The notes under the pieces are model-generated. The model was not told where the DNA came from, did not search any database, and was given only the letters and a program-made list of their open reading frames with translations. A DNA stretch of 64,000 bases from Streptomyces sp. ATexAB-D23 (GTDB lineage Bacteria > Actinomycetota > Actinomycetes > Streptomycetales > Streptomycetaceae), in the NCBI RefSeq assembly GCF_000373645.1, contig NZ_KB892016.1, forward strand, positions 62,278 through 126,277, given 5' to 3'. Positions 1-8,725 of this stretch are shown here, in pieces. Each line of letters opens with the position of its first letter. Position 1 is the stretch's first letter. Position numbers and translations under genes: made by a program.

Positions 1-500
1 GCGGCCAGCTCCGCCCAGACGGTCTTGCCGGGCTCGCCCGGCACCCGGACGACCCCCCAGTCCATGCAGAGCCGCTGCACGATGAACATGCCGTGCCCGC
101 CGGGCCGCCCCGCCCGGTGCGGCGTACGCGGCGAGGGCTGGCCGGCCCCGCCGTCGGCGACCTCCACGCGCAGCATCTTCGGGCCGCGGGCGATGCGGAT
201 CTCGTCGGGCCCTTCCGCGTGCAGGCACGCGTTGGTGACGAGCTCGGACACGACCAGCAGGACGTCCTCCGCGGCCGCGCGGCGGTCGGCACTGGAGGCG
301 GGGAGCCAGCCCCAGTCCTGGAGCGCCTGGCGGGCGAAATCACGGGCCGTCGGCACGATGCCGGTGGCCTCCCGCAACGACAGCGTGCGCCACTGCCGCT
401 CGGCGCCCTCGGCCGGCCGGACGGGCTCGGCGGAGGAAACGCCCGTGCCCTCCGGCTCGCGGCCGAGGCCGCCCGGCGGATGCTGCCGGGTGGTGCTCAT
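1..500 (-). CDS. ATP-binding anti-sigma factor (RsbW-like), 3' end outside window
   Basis: This is an HATPase_c serine-kinase-type anti-sigma factor, the family that holds SigB/F/G-type sigma factors inactive and phosphorylates a STAS antagonist. The visible part has the N-box region with SELVTNACLHA, an ATP-binding VADGGAG segment and a glycine-rich GGHGMFIV lid. The ATG at 498-500 follows a GAGG ribosome site. The gene lies downstream of the STAS gene on the same strand, and a sigma-factor gene diverges beyond that. By gene order it would be the PrsI-type partner of SigI in S. coelicolor, but this is recalled synteny. The C-terminus is cut by the window edge. Confidence 0.85.
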   Translation of the reverse strand, partial: MSTTRQHPPGGLGREPEGTGVSSAEPVRPAEGAERQWRTLSLREATGIVPTARDFARQALQDWGWLPASSADRRAAAEDVLLVVSELVTNACLHAEGPDEIRIARGPKMLRVEVADGGAGQPSPRTPHRAGRPGGHGMFIVQRLCMDWGVVRVPGEPGKTVWAELA

Positions 501-744
501 CAGCGCTTCACCTCACCGATTCACCATGTCGCCCTGGAACGGATACGACCCATGGAACAGATACAGAAAACAAATAGCGATACGGACACTGATACAGGAA
601 CCGCACAGGTACGGGCGGCCTGGCCACCCGGGCTCGCCGGAAGATCTCCTGCCCGGCCGAATCGTGACGACACCCACTTCGGCTACGCGGATCGCGTAAC
701 TCCCGTGCCGGACGAGACGCCCGGGGCGCCGAAACGCCTCCCGA

Positions 745-1113
745 TCAGGGGGCCAGCGCCTCGTCCAGGGAGGCGTGGACGGTGAAAACCGCCTCGGCTC
801 CCGTGATCTCGAAGACCCGCGCCACCACCGGCTGCATTGCGGCCAAATGAACCCCTCCCCCGGCTGCCTCCGCCTTGAGGCGTGCACCGAGCAGCACGTT
901 CAGCCCGGTGGAATCACAGAAGTCGAGTCGCGAGCAGTCGACCACCAGGCGCGCACGCCCCTGCTCGACCGCGCTCTCCAGGGGTTCGCGCAACAGATCC
1001 GCCGTGTGGTGGTCGAGCTCACCCACCGGCGTCACCACCTCGCTGCGCCCCTCGGTCCGGACCCCGACCTGAAGCCGACCCCGGTTCGCACTGCCGACCG
1101 TCCCGCGGTCCAT
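745..1113 (-). CDS. STAS-domain anti-sigma factor antagonist
   Basis: This 122-residue protein is a SpoIIAA/RsbV/BldG-type anti-anti-sigma factor. Unphosphorylated antagonist binds the anti-sigma kinase and frees the sigma factor. The STAS fold is seen in GELDHHTADLLREPL, the strand LVVDCSRLDF and the motif CDSTGLNVLLGA, whose Ser at about residue 69 is the expected phosphorylation site. The length is normal for a one-domain antagonist. It sits between the anti-sigma ATPase, 245 bases downstream on the same strand, and the divergent sigma gene. In S. coelicolor the equivalent at this locus would be ArsI, inferred from gene order. Confidence 0.9.
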   Translation of the reverse strand: MDRGTVGSANRGRLQVGVRTEGRSEVVTPVGELDHHTADLLREPLESAVEQGRARLVVDCSRLDFCDSTGLNVLLGARLKAEAAGGGVHLAAMQPVVARVFEITGAEAVFTVHASLDEALAP

Positions 1114-1396
1114 GCCCGTCCCTCTTCACCGCTCGTCACTGTCCGCATCACCTTGCCTGCAGATGCGTGGCAGCTGTCACTGATGTTCTTGAAACCCTAC
1201 GCGTTCCGTGCGCCACGCGGTAGCCGAAGACCTCAACAAACCGGACATATAGCCTCAATTGGCGGTTGTACCGATCCATGACGAGCGGGTAAGGGTAGAG
1301 GGACACCCAAAACACGACCGGCTTCGGAGGCGCCGCTTCACCGCAGGAACACGTATAGGCATCGGCAGCCATATGCCGAGAACGATGGAGGAGACC

Positions 1397-2431
1397 ATGT
1401 CACCCCGGCTCGACGAACCGCGTACCCAGAACGCGGCGTCGGCATGTCCTCAGGGACTGACCGAATCAGACTCCCCTGCTGCGACCGTCCCGAACGGCAC
1501 GCGCACCGACAGCACCAGCAGTGGCAGTGATCGCTTCACCCGCGGTAGCGCCTACCCGCACAGCGCCGCACATATGCACGGTGTCATATCCACGGACACG
1601 CACAGTGCCGCATTCGACACCGACGGCCTCGAAGGACTTCCCGAGATCCCGCCCTACACCGAAGTGGGGGCGCTGGACGCCAGGGCCCTGTCGAAGACGC
1701 TCTTCGCGCGGCTCGAATCCCTCGAAGAGGGCACGCCCGAGTACTCCTACGTACGCAACACGCTCGTCGAGCTGAACCTGGCCCTCGTCAAGTTCGCCGC
1801 CTCCCGGTTCCGCTCCCGCAGCGAGCCGATGGAGGACATCGTCCAGGTCGGCACCATCGGCCTGATCAAGGCGATCGACCGCTTCGAGCTCAGCCGGGGC
1901 GTCGAGTTCCCGACCTTCGCGATGCCGACCATCGTCGGTGAGATCAAGCGCTTCTTCCGCGACACCAGCTGGTCCGTGCGCGTCCCGCGCCGCCTTCAGG
2001 AACTGCGGCTCGACCTGGCCAAGGCGGGCGACGAGCTCGCCCAGCAGCTCGACAGGGCGCCCACCGTGGGCGAGCTCGCCGACCGCCTGGGCCTCAGCCG
2101 CGACGAGGTCCTGGAGGGCATGGCCGCGAGCAACGCGTACACCGCGAGCTCGCTGGACGCCAAGCCCGAGGAGGACGAGCACGAGGGCGCGCTGGCGGAC
2201 CGGATCGGCTACGAGGACCACGGGCTCGAAGGCATCGAGTACGTCGAGTCCCTGAAGCCGCTGATCGCCGTGCTGCCCGACCGCGACCGCAAGATCCTCT
2301 CGCTCCGCTTCGTCGCCAACATGACGCAGTCGGAGATCGGCGAGGAGCTGGGCATCTCCCAGATGCACGTGTCGAGACTGCTCTCGCGCACGCTGGTGAA
2401 GCTGCGCCGGGGTCTGACACTGGACGAGTAG
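1397..2431 (+). CDS. sigI: SigB/SigF/SigG-family RNA polymerase sigma factor (SigI-like)
   Basis: This group-3 sigma factor of about 344 residues directs stress or developmental promoters in actinomycetes. After a low-complexity N-terminal extension of about 80 residues come region 2 (EDIVQVGTIGLIKAIDRFE), the promoter-melting segment FFRDTSWSVRVPRRLQ, region 3, and a region-4 helix-turn-helix (MTQSEIGEELGISQMHVSRL). The ATG at 1397 is preceded by GGAGGAG at 1387-1393. In-frame ATGs at 1373 and 1385 are possible alternatives. A GGGTAA box at 1287-1292 resembles the -10 of sigma-B-type promoters and might mean autoregulation, but its -35 is poor. The symbol rests on position beside the anti-sigma pair and the hut genes. 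Family membership is certain, the exact paralogue less so. Confidence 0.85.
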   Translation: MSPRLDEPRTQNAASACPQGLTESDSPAATVPNGTRTDSTSSGSDRFTRGSAYPHSAAHMHGVISTDTHSAAFDTDGLEGLPEIPPYTEVGALDARALSKTLFARLESLEEGTPEYSYVRNTLVELNLALVKFAASRFRSRSEPMEDIVQVGTIGLIKAIDRFELSRGVEFPTFAMPTIVGEIKRFFRDTSWSVRVPRRLQELRLDLAKAGDELAQQLDRAPTVGELADRLGLSRDEVLEGMAASNAYTASSLDAKPEEDEHEGALADRIGYEDHGLEGIEYVESLKPLIAVLPDRDRKILSLRFVANMTQSEIGEELGISQMHVSRLLSRTLVKLRRGLTLDE

Positions 2432-2483
2432 CGCACACCTCGCCGCGTGCCTTCCGGGCCGCGTGCGCGAGGCCTGCCGGAGA

Positions 2484-2512
2484 AAGGACCTGCCCCGCCG
2501 GGGCAGGTCCTT
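2484..2512. terminator. Bidirectional hairpin between sigma factor and hutI
   Basis: A perfect 13-bp stem (AAGGACCTGCCCC, repeated in inverse) closes a 3-base loop between two convergent genes. The A/T-containing ends suit termination in both directions. Confidence 0.75.
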
Positions 2513-2543
2513 CCGCGTTCCCGGGGCCGTACGGCGGCAGGCC

Positions 2544-3731
2544 TCAGCCGCCGTACGGTGCCGCGACGCGCTCGCCCGCGCGCCAGACCTGGTGGACCAG
2601 CGGCACGCCCGGCCGGTAGGCGAGGTGGACGTGGCTGGGGGCGTCCAGGACGACCAGGTCGGCGCGGGCGCCCGGGGTGAGGCGCCCGACGTCGTCGCGG
2701 CGCAGGGCCGCGGCGCCGCCCGCCGTGGCGGACCAGAGGGCCTCATCCGGGGTCATGCCCATGTCGCGCACGGCGAGGGCGATGCAGAACGGCAGGGACG
2801 AGGTGAACGAGGAGCCCGGGTTGCAGTCCGTGGACAGGGCGACGGTGGCGCCCGCGTCCAGGAGGCGGCGGGCGTCCGGCCAGGGGGCGCGGGTGGAGAA
2901 CTCGGCGCCCGGGAGCAGCGTGGCGACGGTGGCGGAGTGGGCCAGGGCGTCGACGTCCGCGTCGGTCAGGTGGGTGCAGTGGTCGGCGGACGCGGCGTCG
3001 AGCTCCACGGCGAGCTGGACGCCGGGGCCGTGGCCGAGCTGGTTGGCGTGGACCCGGGGGTGCAGGCCCCTGGCGCGGCCCGCGGTGAGGATCGCCCGCG
3101 CCTGGTCTCCGTCGAAGGCGCCGCGCTCGCAGAAGACGTCGACCCAGCGGGCGTGCGGGGCGCAGGCGTCGAGCATGGGGCCGGTGACCAGGTCGACGTA
3201 CCCGGCCGGGTCGCCGGCGTAGTCCGGGGAGACGATGTGGGCGCCGAGGAAGGTGACCTCGTCGGTGTGGCGGGCGGCGACGCGCAGGGCGCGGGCCTCG
3301 TCCTCGACGGTGAGGCCGTAGCCGGACTTGGTCTCGAACGTGGTGGTGCCCTGGCGCAGCGCCTCGGCGAGGTAGCGGGCGACGTTGGCGGACAGCTCCT
3401 CGTCGGTGGCGGCGCGGGTGGCGGCGACGGTGGTGCGGATGCCGCCCGCGCTGTAGGGCCTGCCGGACATCCGGGCGTTGAACTCCTGGGTGCGGTCGCC
3501 CGCGAAGACCAGGTGGGAGTGGGAGTCCACGAAGCCGGGGATCACGGCCCGGCCGCCCGCGTCGACGGCGTTGTCAGTGGCGGGTGCTTTGCTTGATTCA
3601 CCGGTCCAGACGACGCGGTCGCCCTCGATGACGACGGCCGCGTCCTGGATCAGTCCGAGGGGGGACGCGTCACCGAGGGAGGGGTCGTTGGTGACCAGGG
3701 CCGAGATGTGGGTGATGGCGGTCGTCGTCAT
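2544..3731 (-). CDS. hutI: Imidazolonepropionase (HutI)
   Basis: HutI hydrolyses 4-imidazolone-5-propanoate to N-formimino-L-glutamate, the third step of cytosolic histidine breakdown. The 395 residues show an amidohydrolase-superfamily barrel with the metal motif VDSHSHLVFAGDR near residue 70, TKSGYGL near 140, GAHIVSPDY, HANQLGHGPG and STDCNPGS near 305, all typical of imidazolonepropionase. The ATG at 3731 follows an AAGGAGAG site. It is the last gene of a four-gene operon transcribed from hutU, 53 bases after hutF. It ends against a bidirectional hairpin shared with the sigma-factor gene. Confidence 0.95.
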   Translation of the reverse strand: MTTTAITHISALVTNDPSLGDASPLGLIQDAAVVIEGDRVVWTGESSKAPATDNAVDAGGRAVIPGFVDSHSHLVFAGDRTQEFNARMSGRPYSAGGIRTTVAATRAATDEELSANVARYLAEALRQGTTTFETKSGYGLTVEDEARALRVAARHTDEVTFLGAHIVSPDYAGDPAGYVDLVTGPMLDACAPHARWVDVFCERGAFDGDQARAILTAGRARGLHPRVHANQLGHGPGVQLAVELDAASADHCTHLTDADVDALAHSATVATLLPGAEFSTRAPWPDARRLLDAGATVALSTDCNPGSSFTSSLPFCIALAVRDMGMTPDEALWSATAGGAAALRRDDVGRLTPGARADLVVLDAPSHVHLAYRPGVPLVHQVWRAGERVAAPYGG

Positions 3732-3784
3732 CGGGGGACTGCTCTCCTTGCGTGGGGGCCGCCGGGGGTTCTCCTCGCCGCTGC

Positions 3785-5170
3785 TCAGTGGTGCAGGGCC
3801 GCGATGGCCTTCGCGAGCGCTTCGGGGACGTCGTCGATCAGAGTGTGCCGCCCGTCGCGTACGAGGTGGCGCCCCGCGACGACCGTGTGGCGGACATCAG
3901 CGGCGGAGGCGGCGAATACGGCGGTCTCGGCCGCCAGCCGCGGCAGTGGCCCCGCTGTCCTGACGGAGTCCAGGGCCACGGTCACCAGGTCGGCGGGCGC
4001 GCCCGGTTCGAGGACGCCCGCGTCGGGCCGGCCGAGTGCGGCGTGGCCGGTGGCGGAGGCGGCGCGCAGCAGGGCGGCGGCGGTCCAGTGGCCGCGGCGC
4101 CGGGTGCGCAGGCGCTCGTCGAGTTCCATCGCGCGCGCCTCCTCGAAGAGGTCGATCACGGCGTGGCTGTCGCTGCCGAGCGAGAGCGGGGAGCCGGCGT
4201 GCTGGAGGGCGGCGGCGGGGCCGATGCCGTCGGCGAGGTCGCGTTCGGTGGTCGGGCACATGCAGGTGCCGGTGGCCGTGGAGCCGAGGAGCGCGATGTC
4301 CTCGTCGGTGAGGTGGGTGTTGTGGATGCCGGTGGTGCGGGGTCCGAGGACGCCGTGGTCGGCGAGGAGCCGGGCGGGGGTGCGGCCGTGGGCGGCGAGG
4401 CAGGCGTCGTTCTCGGCGGTCTGCTCGGAGAGGTGGACGTGGAGCGGCGCGTGCCGTTCGTCGGCCCACCGGGCGACGGTGGCGAGCTGACCGGCCGGGA
4501 CGGCTCGTACGGAGTGGACGGCGGCGCCGATGACCGTGTGGTCGTCGCCCTTGAGGAGGGCGGCGCGCTCGGCCCAGGCGTCGGCGGTCGTGTCGCTGAA
4601 GCGCAGCTGGTGCCGGTCGGGCTCGCGGTACCGGTCGGGTCCGGATCCGAATCCGGCGGAGAGATAGGCGGTGTCCAGCAGGGTGATCCGGATGCCGGCG
4701 TCGCGGGCGGCCGCGATCAGGGCCTCGCCCATGGCGTTCGGGTTGTCGTAGGGGGTGCCGCCCGGCCCGTGGTGCAGGTAGTGGAATTCGCCGACCGCGG
4801 TGATGCCGGCGAGCGCCATCTCCGCGTACACCGCGCGGGCCAGCGAGTGGTACGTGTCGGGCGTGAGCCGGGACGCGACCTGGTACATGGTCTCTCGCCA
4901 GGTCCAGAAGGTCCCGGAGCCGACCTGCACGGCGGAGCGCAGGGCGCGGTGGAAGGCATGCGAGTGGGTGTTGGCCAGGCCCGGCAGGGTGAGCCCGCGC
5001 AGCACGGCCGCGCCGGGCGGGGGCGCGTCCGCGCCGGTCCGTACGCCGTTGATCCGCCCGTCGGACACCTCCAGGAGGACGCCCGGCTCGACATGGGTGC
5101 CGAGCCAGGCGTGGGAAAGCCAGTACGTCTGGGTGACGGGCGCGCCCGTCCCCTCCGTCGTCAGCGGCAC
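3785..5170 (-). CDS. hutF: Formimidoylglutamate deiminase (HutF)
   Basis: HutF converts N-formimino-L-glutamate to N-formyl-L-glutamate plus ammonia, the five-step variant of histidine utilisation. The 461-residue protein is an amidohydrolase with the metal pair in GLANTHSHAFHRALR near residue 70, GEFHYLHH, HVHLSEQ, and LSLGSDSHAVIDLFEEAR near residue 320, all HutF features. Its start overlaps the stop of the upstream M20 hydrolase gene by ten bases, which points to translational coupling. HutF predicts that a deformylase is needed next. No HutG-like gene is visible here, so the adjacent M20 protein is the candidate. Confidence 0.92.
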   Translation of the reverse strand: MPLTTEGTGAPVTQTYWLSHAWLGTHVEPGVLLEVSDGRINGVRTGADAPPPGAAVLRGLTLPGLANTHSHAFHRALRSAVQVGSGTFWTWRETMYQVASRLTPDTYHSLARAVYAEMALAGITAVGEFHYLHHGPGGTPYDNPNAMGEALIAAARDAGIRITLLDTAYLSAGFGSGPDRYREPDRHQLRFSDTTADAWAERAALLKGDDHTVIGAAVHSVRAVPAGQLATVARWADERHAPLHVHLSEQTAENDACLAAHGRTPARLLADHGVLGPRTTGIHNTHLTDEDIALLGSTATGTCMCPTTERDLADGIGPAAALQHAGSPLSLGSDSHAVIDLFEEARAMELDERLRTRRRGHWTAAALLRAASATGHAALGRPDAGVLEPGAPADLVTVALDSVRTAGPLPRLAAETAVFAASAADVRHTVVAGRHLVRDGRHTLIDDVPEALAKAIAALHH

Positions 5171-6414
5171 GCGAGACCTTCCAGTACGTCGGCGAGTGCG
5201 GTCACCCCGGCCGCGCAGTCGTCCTCGTCGGCGTGTTCGGCCGGCGAGTGCGAGATCCCGGTCGGGTTCCGTACGAACAGCATGGCGGTCGGGACCGAGG
5301 CGGACAGGATGCCCGCGTCGTGTCCTGCCCCGGTGCCGAGCACGGGGACGGCGCGGCCGGTGCCCCGGGCGGACCCCTTGAGCAGGGCGCCCAGCTCGTC
5401 GCGCAGGGCGTGCTGGAACTCCACGACGGGCGTGAACGACTCGCGGACGACGTCGAGGTCGATGCCGGCCCGTTCGGCGTGGTCCCGGGCGGCCCGTTCC
5501 ACGGCGGCGACGACGGTGTCCAGGGTGTCCTGGTCGGCGGCGCGGGAGTCGAGCCAGCCGCGCACGAGGGAGGGGATGGCGTTGACGCCGTTGGGCTCGA
5601 CGGCGACCTTGCCGAAGGTGGCGAGGGCGCCCGCGAGTTCCGCTTCCCGGCGTGCGGCGAGCACGGTCTCGGCGTACGTGAGCATCGGGTCGCGCCGGTC
5701 GGCGAGCCGCGTGGTGCCCGCGTGGTTGGCCTCGCCCCGGAAGTCGAACCGCCAGCGCCCGTGCGGCCAGATCGCGGAGGCGATGCCGACGGGGTCGCCG
5801 CTGAGGTCGAGGGCGCGGCCCTGCTCGACGTGGAGTTCGACGAACGCGCCGATCCGGGCGAGCCGTTCGGGGTCGGGCCCGATGGCGTCCGGGTCGTGTC
5901 CGGCGGCGGCCATGGCCTGCGGGAGCGTGACCCCGTCCGCGTCGCGCAGCCGGTGCGCGGCCTCGACGGTCAGCTGCCCGGCGGCGAGCCGGGAGCCGAC
6001 GCAGGCGAGACCGAAGCGGGCCCCCTCCTCGTCACCGAAGTTGGTGATCGCCAGCGGCCGGGTGAACTCCGCTCCCCTGCGGCGGAGTTCATCGAGCGCG
6101 GCGAAGGAGGACACGACGCCGAGCGGCCCGTCGAAGGCCCCGCCGTCGGGCACGGAGTCGAGGTGCGAGCCGGTGACGACGGCGTCCCCCGCGAGGGGGT
6201 CACCGAGCCAGGCCCACTGGTTGCCGTTCCGGTCGACCTCCGGCACCAGCCCCCGCGCCTCGGCCTGCGCCCGGAACCACGCCCGGCAGTCGGCGTCGGC
6301 GGCCGTCCAGGCGTACCGCCGGTATCCCCCGCTGCCGGCGTCCCGCCCGATGGGCGCGAGCTCCCGCCACATCTCCTGGAAGGAGGACCCCCCGCCCGGC
6401 CGCACGGCCGTCAC
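5161..6414 (-). CDS. M20-family amidohydrolase in hut operon (annotated elsewhere as allantoate amidohydrolase)
   Basis: This 417-residue zinc peptidase-fold amidohydrolase belongs to the allantoate amidohydrolase/N-carbamoyl-amino-acid hydrolase branch of M20. Visible metal residues include His and Asp of VVTGSHLDSVPDG, the Glu pair in NFGDEEGARFG, and the His of VELHVEQGRALD. The dimerisation domain contains the usual FRGEANHAGTTRL. The gene is locked into the hut operon: its ATG overlaps the hutU stop (ATGA) and its end overlaps hutF. The operon already encodes HutF, whose product is N-formylglutamate, and has no HutG, so removal of the formyl group is the most economical role. That function is inference. 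Allantoate is the database default for this branch. Confidence 0.85.
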   Translation of the reverse strand: MTAVRPGGGSSFQEMWRELAPIGRDAGSGGYRRYAWTAADADCRAWFRAQAEARGLVPEVDRNGNQWAWLGDPLAGDAVVTGSHLDSVPDGGAFDGPLGVVSSFAALDELRRRGAEFTRPLAITNFGDEEGARFGLACVGSRLAAGQLTVEAAHRLRDADGVTLPQAMAAAGHDPDAIGPDPERLARIGAFVELHVEQGRALDLSGDPVGIASAIWPHGRWRFDFRGEANHAGTTRLADRRDPMLTYAETVLAARREAELAGALATFGKVAVEPNGVNAIPSLVRGWLDSRAADQDTLDTVVAAVERAARDHAERAGIDLDVVRESFTPVVEFQHALRDELGALLKGSARGTGRAVPVLGTGAGHDAGILSASVPTAMLFVRNPTGISHSPAEHADEDDCAAGVTALADVLEGLACR

Positions 6415-8072
6415 GCCTCGTCCTCCCTCATCGGCACCCGCACACCCTTGTCCGACGCCACGGACTCCGCGATGTCGTACCCCGCGTCCACGTGCCGGAT
6501 CACCCCCATGCCCGGGTCGTTGGTGAGCACCCGCCGGATCTTCTCGCCGGCCAGCGGCGTGCCGTCGGCGACCGTGACCTGGCCGGCGTGGATGGAGCGG
6601 CCCATGCCGACGCCGCCGCCGTGGTGGAGGGAGACCCAGGAGGCGCCCGACGCCACGTTGACCATGGCGTTCAGCAGCGGCCAGTCGGCGATCGCGTCGG
6701 AGCCGTCGAGCATGGCCTCGGTCTCGCGGTACGGGGAGGCCACGGAACCGCAGTCCAGGTGGTCGCGCCCGATCGCCAGCGGCGCCGCGAGTTCGCCGCT
6801 CGCCACCATGTCGTTGAACCGCTCGCCGGCCCGGTCCCGTTCGCCGTAGCCGAGCCAGCAGATACGGGCGGGCAGCCCCTGGAAGTGGACGCGCTCGCCG
6901 GCCATCCTGATCCAGCGGTGCAGGGACTCGTTCTCCGGGAAGAGTTCGAGCAGCGCCTTGTCCGTCCTGTGGATGTCGGACGCCTCACCGGACAGCGCCG
7001 CCCAGCGGAACGGGCCCTTGCCCTCGCAGAACAGCGGCCGGATGTAGGCCGGGACGAAGCCGGGGAAGTCGAAGGCCCGCTCGTACCCGGCGAGCCGTGC
7101 CTCGCCGCGGATCGAGTTGCCGTAGTCGAAGACCTCGGCGCCGGCGTCCATGAAGCCGACCATCGCCTCGACGTGCCGGGCCATGGACTCGCGGGCCCGC
7201 TGGGTGAAGTCGGCGGGCTTCTCGGCCGCGTACGAGGCCATGTCGTCGAAGTCGACGCCGGCCGGGAGGTAGGCCAGCGGGTCGTGGGCGCTGGTCTGGT
7301 CGGTGACGATGTCGACGGGGGCGCCCTCGGCGAGCATCCGGGGCAGCAGCTCCGCCGCGTTGCCGAGGAGGCCGATGGAGAGCGGGCGGCGGGCGTCCCG
7401 CGCCTCGACGGCGAGCTGGAGGGCGTGCTCCAGGGAGTCGGCGCGCACGTCGAGGAAGCGGTGCTCGATGCGGCGTTCGATGGCGCGCGGGTCGCAGTCG
7501 ATACAGATCGCGACGCCGTCGTTCATGGTGACGGCGAGCGGCTGGGCGCCGCCCATCCCGCCGAGTCCGGCGGTCAGGGTGATCGTCCCGGCCAGCGTGC
7601 CGCCGAACTTCTTCGCGGCGACCGCGGCGAACGTCTCGTAGGTGCCCTGGAGGATGCCCTGTGTGCCGATGTAGATCCACGACCCGGCGGTCATCTGGCC
7701 GTACATGGTGAGCCCGAGCGCCTCCAGGCGGCGGAACTCCTCCCAGTTCGCCCAGTCGCCGACCAGGTTGGAGTTGGCGATCAGGACCCTCGGCGCCCAC
7801 TCGTGCGTCTGCATGACCCCGACCGGCCGCCCGGACTGGACGAGCATCGTCTCGTCCTGCTTGAGCGTGCGCAGCGTACGGACCATCGCGTCGAACGAGC
7901 GCCAGTCGCGGGCCGCCTTGCCCGTGCCGCCGTAGACGACGAGCTTGTCGGGGTGCTCGGCGACCTCGGGATCGAGGTTGTTCTGCAGCATGCGCAGGGC
8001 GGCTTCCTGCTGCCATCCCAGGGCACTCAGTTCCGTACCGCGCGGCGCCCGTACGGGGCGGGGTCCTGACAT
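6411..8072 (-). CDS. hutU: Urocanate hydratase (HutU)
   Basis: HutU adds water to urocanate to give imidazolonepropionate using tightly bound NAD+. The 553-residue length is normal. The N-terminus has the family signature WQQEAALRMLQNNLDPEVAE, then VYGGTGKAARDW, the nucleotide-fold segment TAGLGGMGGAQP near residue 175, and the active-site region DCGSVASPYRETEAM near residue 455. It is the promoter-proximal gene of the operon and overlaps the M20 hydrolase by four bases. GTGAA-type inverted repeats lie 20-56 bases upstream. Histidase (HutH) is not in this window, so the pathway is completed from another locus. Confidence 0.96.
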   Translation of the reverse strand: MSGPRPVRAPRGTELSALGWQQEAALRMLQNNLDPEVAEHPDKLVVYGGTGKAARDWRSFDAMVRTLRTLKQDETMLVQSGRPVGVMQTHEWAPRVLIANSNLVGDWANWEEFRRLEALGLTMYGQMTAGSWIYIGTQGILQGTYETFAAVAAKKFGGTLAGTITLTAGLGGMGGAQPLAVTMNDGVAICIDCDPRAIERRIEHRFLDVRADSLEHALQLAVEARDARRPLSIGLLGNAAELLPRMLAEGAPVDIVTDQTSAHDPLAYLPAGVDFDDMASYAAEKPADFTQRARESMARHVEAMVGFMDAGAEVFDYGNSIRGEARLAGYERAFDFPGFVPAYIRPLFCEGKGPFRWAALSGEASDIHRTDKALLELFPENESLHRWIRMAGERVHFQGLPARICWLGYGERDRAGERFNDMVASGELAAPLAIGRDHLDCGSVASPYRETEAMLDGSDAIADWPLLNAMVNVASGASWVSLHHGGGVGMGRSIHAGQVTVADGTPLAGEKIRRVLTNDPGMGVIRHVDAGYDIAESVASDKGVRVPMREDEA

Positions 8073-8091
8073 GGCGGTGCCTCCTCGCGAC

Positions 8092-8128
8092 TGTGAACTT
8101 TCTATTCACATCTTGGGTGGGTGAATAG
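8092..8128 (-). promoter_or_regulatory. Nested GTGAA inverted repeats upstream of hutU (operator candidate)
   Basis: Two overlapping perfect inverted repeats share one arm: TGTGAA at 8092-8097 with TTCACA at 8105-8110, and CTATTCAC at 8102-8109 with GTGAATAG at 8121-8128. They lie just upstream of the hutU start and are absent upstream of neighbouring genes. This looks like a repressor operator with three half sites. The regulator is unknown and no hut-type regulator gene is adjacent. Confidence 0.6.
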
Positions 8129-8317
8129 CTCCAGTCAACAGCCCCGGCCGGAAGGTCCCCGCACACCCCCGGGAGCCGCCCACTCCGCTTCGCCGCGGGG
8201 CATTCTCCGGCAGCCACCTGCATGTACCGATGGAAAATGCCAGAACCCCCACCTGGACAGAGCACGTTGCGTAACCTCAGGGTCACAGCCGAACACCGTG
8301 TCGGAGGGGAAATCCGC

Positions 8318-8725
8318 GTGCCCGGAATTGACGAGTGCCTGCTCGACGTCATGAGACTGCCCGGTGCCCGGGGCGCCGCCGTCGTCGACTGGACGAGCGG
8401 TCTCGCCCTCGGCACCATCGGTGAATCGCCCAACGGCGACCACGAGGCCACCGCCGCGGAGACCGCCGAGGTGGCCCGGATGGCGGCCGAACAGCCCGCC
8501 TTCGCCATCGGGTTACCGGACCCGCCGGCCGCCGGGGAGCCGGCCGCGCCGCCGGTCGAGGACGTCATCATCACCACGCGCGCCGGCTACCACATCCTGC
8601 GGTTCGTGGAGACGGACTTCGACAGCAGCGTCTTCCTCCACCTGTGGCTGGACCGCGCGGAGGGCAATCTCGCGCTCGCCCGGATACGGCTGGGAGAAAT
8701 GGCCGAGCGGCTGGTCCTCGCATGA
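8318..8725 (+). CDS. Roadblock/LC7-like protein, TTA codon
   Basis: This protein of about 135 residues resembles the last protein of the same cluster (10069-10443). Both share an AAVVDWTSGLALGT/VALVDYTSGMALGT strand-turn and a C-terminal LALARIRL/LAMARHQL helix, consistent with a roadblock/LC7 fold that dimerises and scaffolds small GTPases or kinases in actinomycetes. A Pro/Ala-rich insertion at about residues 70-80 is extra. The GTG start at 8318 has GGAGGGGA at 8303-8310. An in-frame TTA leucine codon at 8513-8515 makes translation dependent on bldA tRNA, unusual in this GC-rich genome. The stop overlaps the next start (ATGA). The precise function is unknown. Confidence 0.75.
   Translation: MPGIDECLLDVMRLPGARGAAVVDWTSGLALGTIGESPNGDHEATAAETAEVARMAAEQPAFAIGLPDPPAAGEPAAPPVEDVIITTRAGYHILRFVETDFDSSVFLHLWLDRAEGNLALARIRLGEMAERLVLA

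Noticed and set aside
1287..1292. Sigma-B-type -10 GGGTAA upstream of the sigma gene
   Set aside because: The -35 match is poor and spacing does not fit well, so it is mentioned but not listed as a promoter.
1148..1372. 74-residue minus-strand open frame in the sigma-gene upstream gap
   Set aside because: No ribosome site or recognisable pattern; it overlaps the probable sigma promoter region.
3752..6526. Very long plus-strand open frame antisense to hutF and the M20 gene
   Set aside because: It is Gly/Arg/Val-rich shadow sequence from GC-rich codon bias; the minus-strand frames contain clear enzyme motifs.
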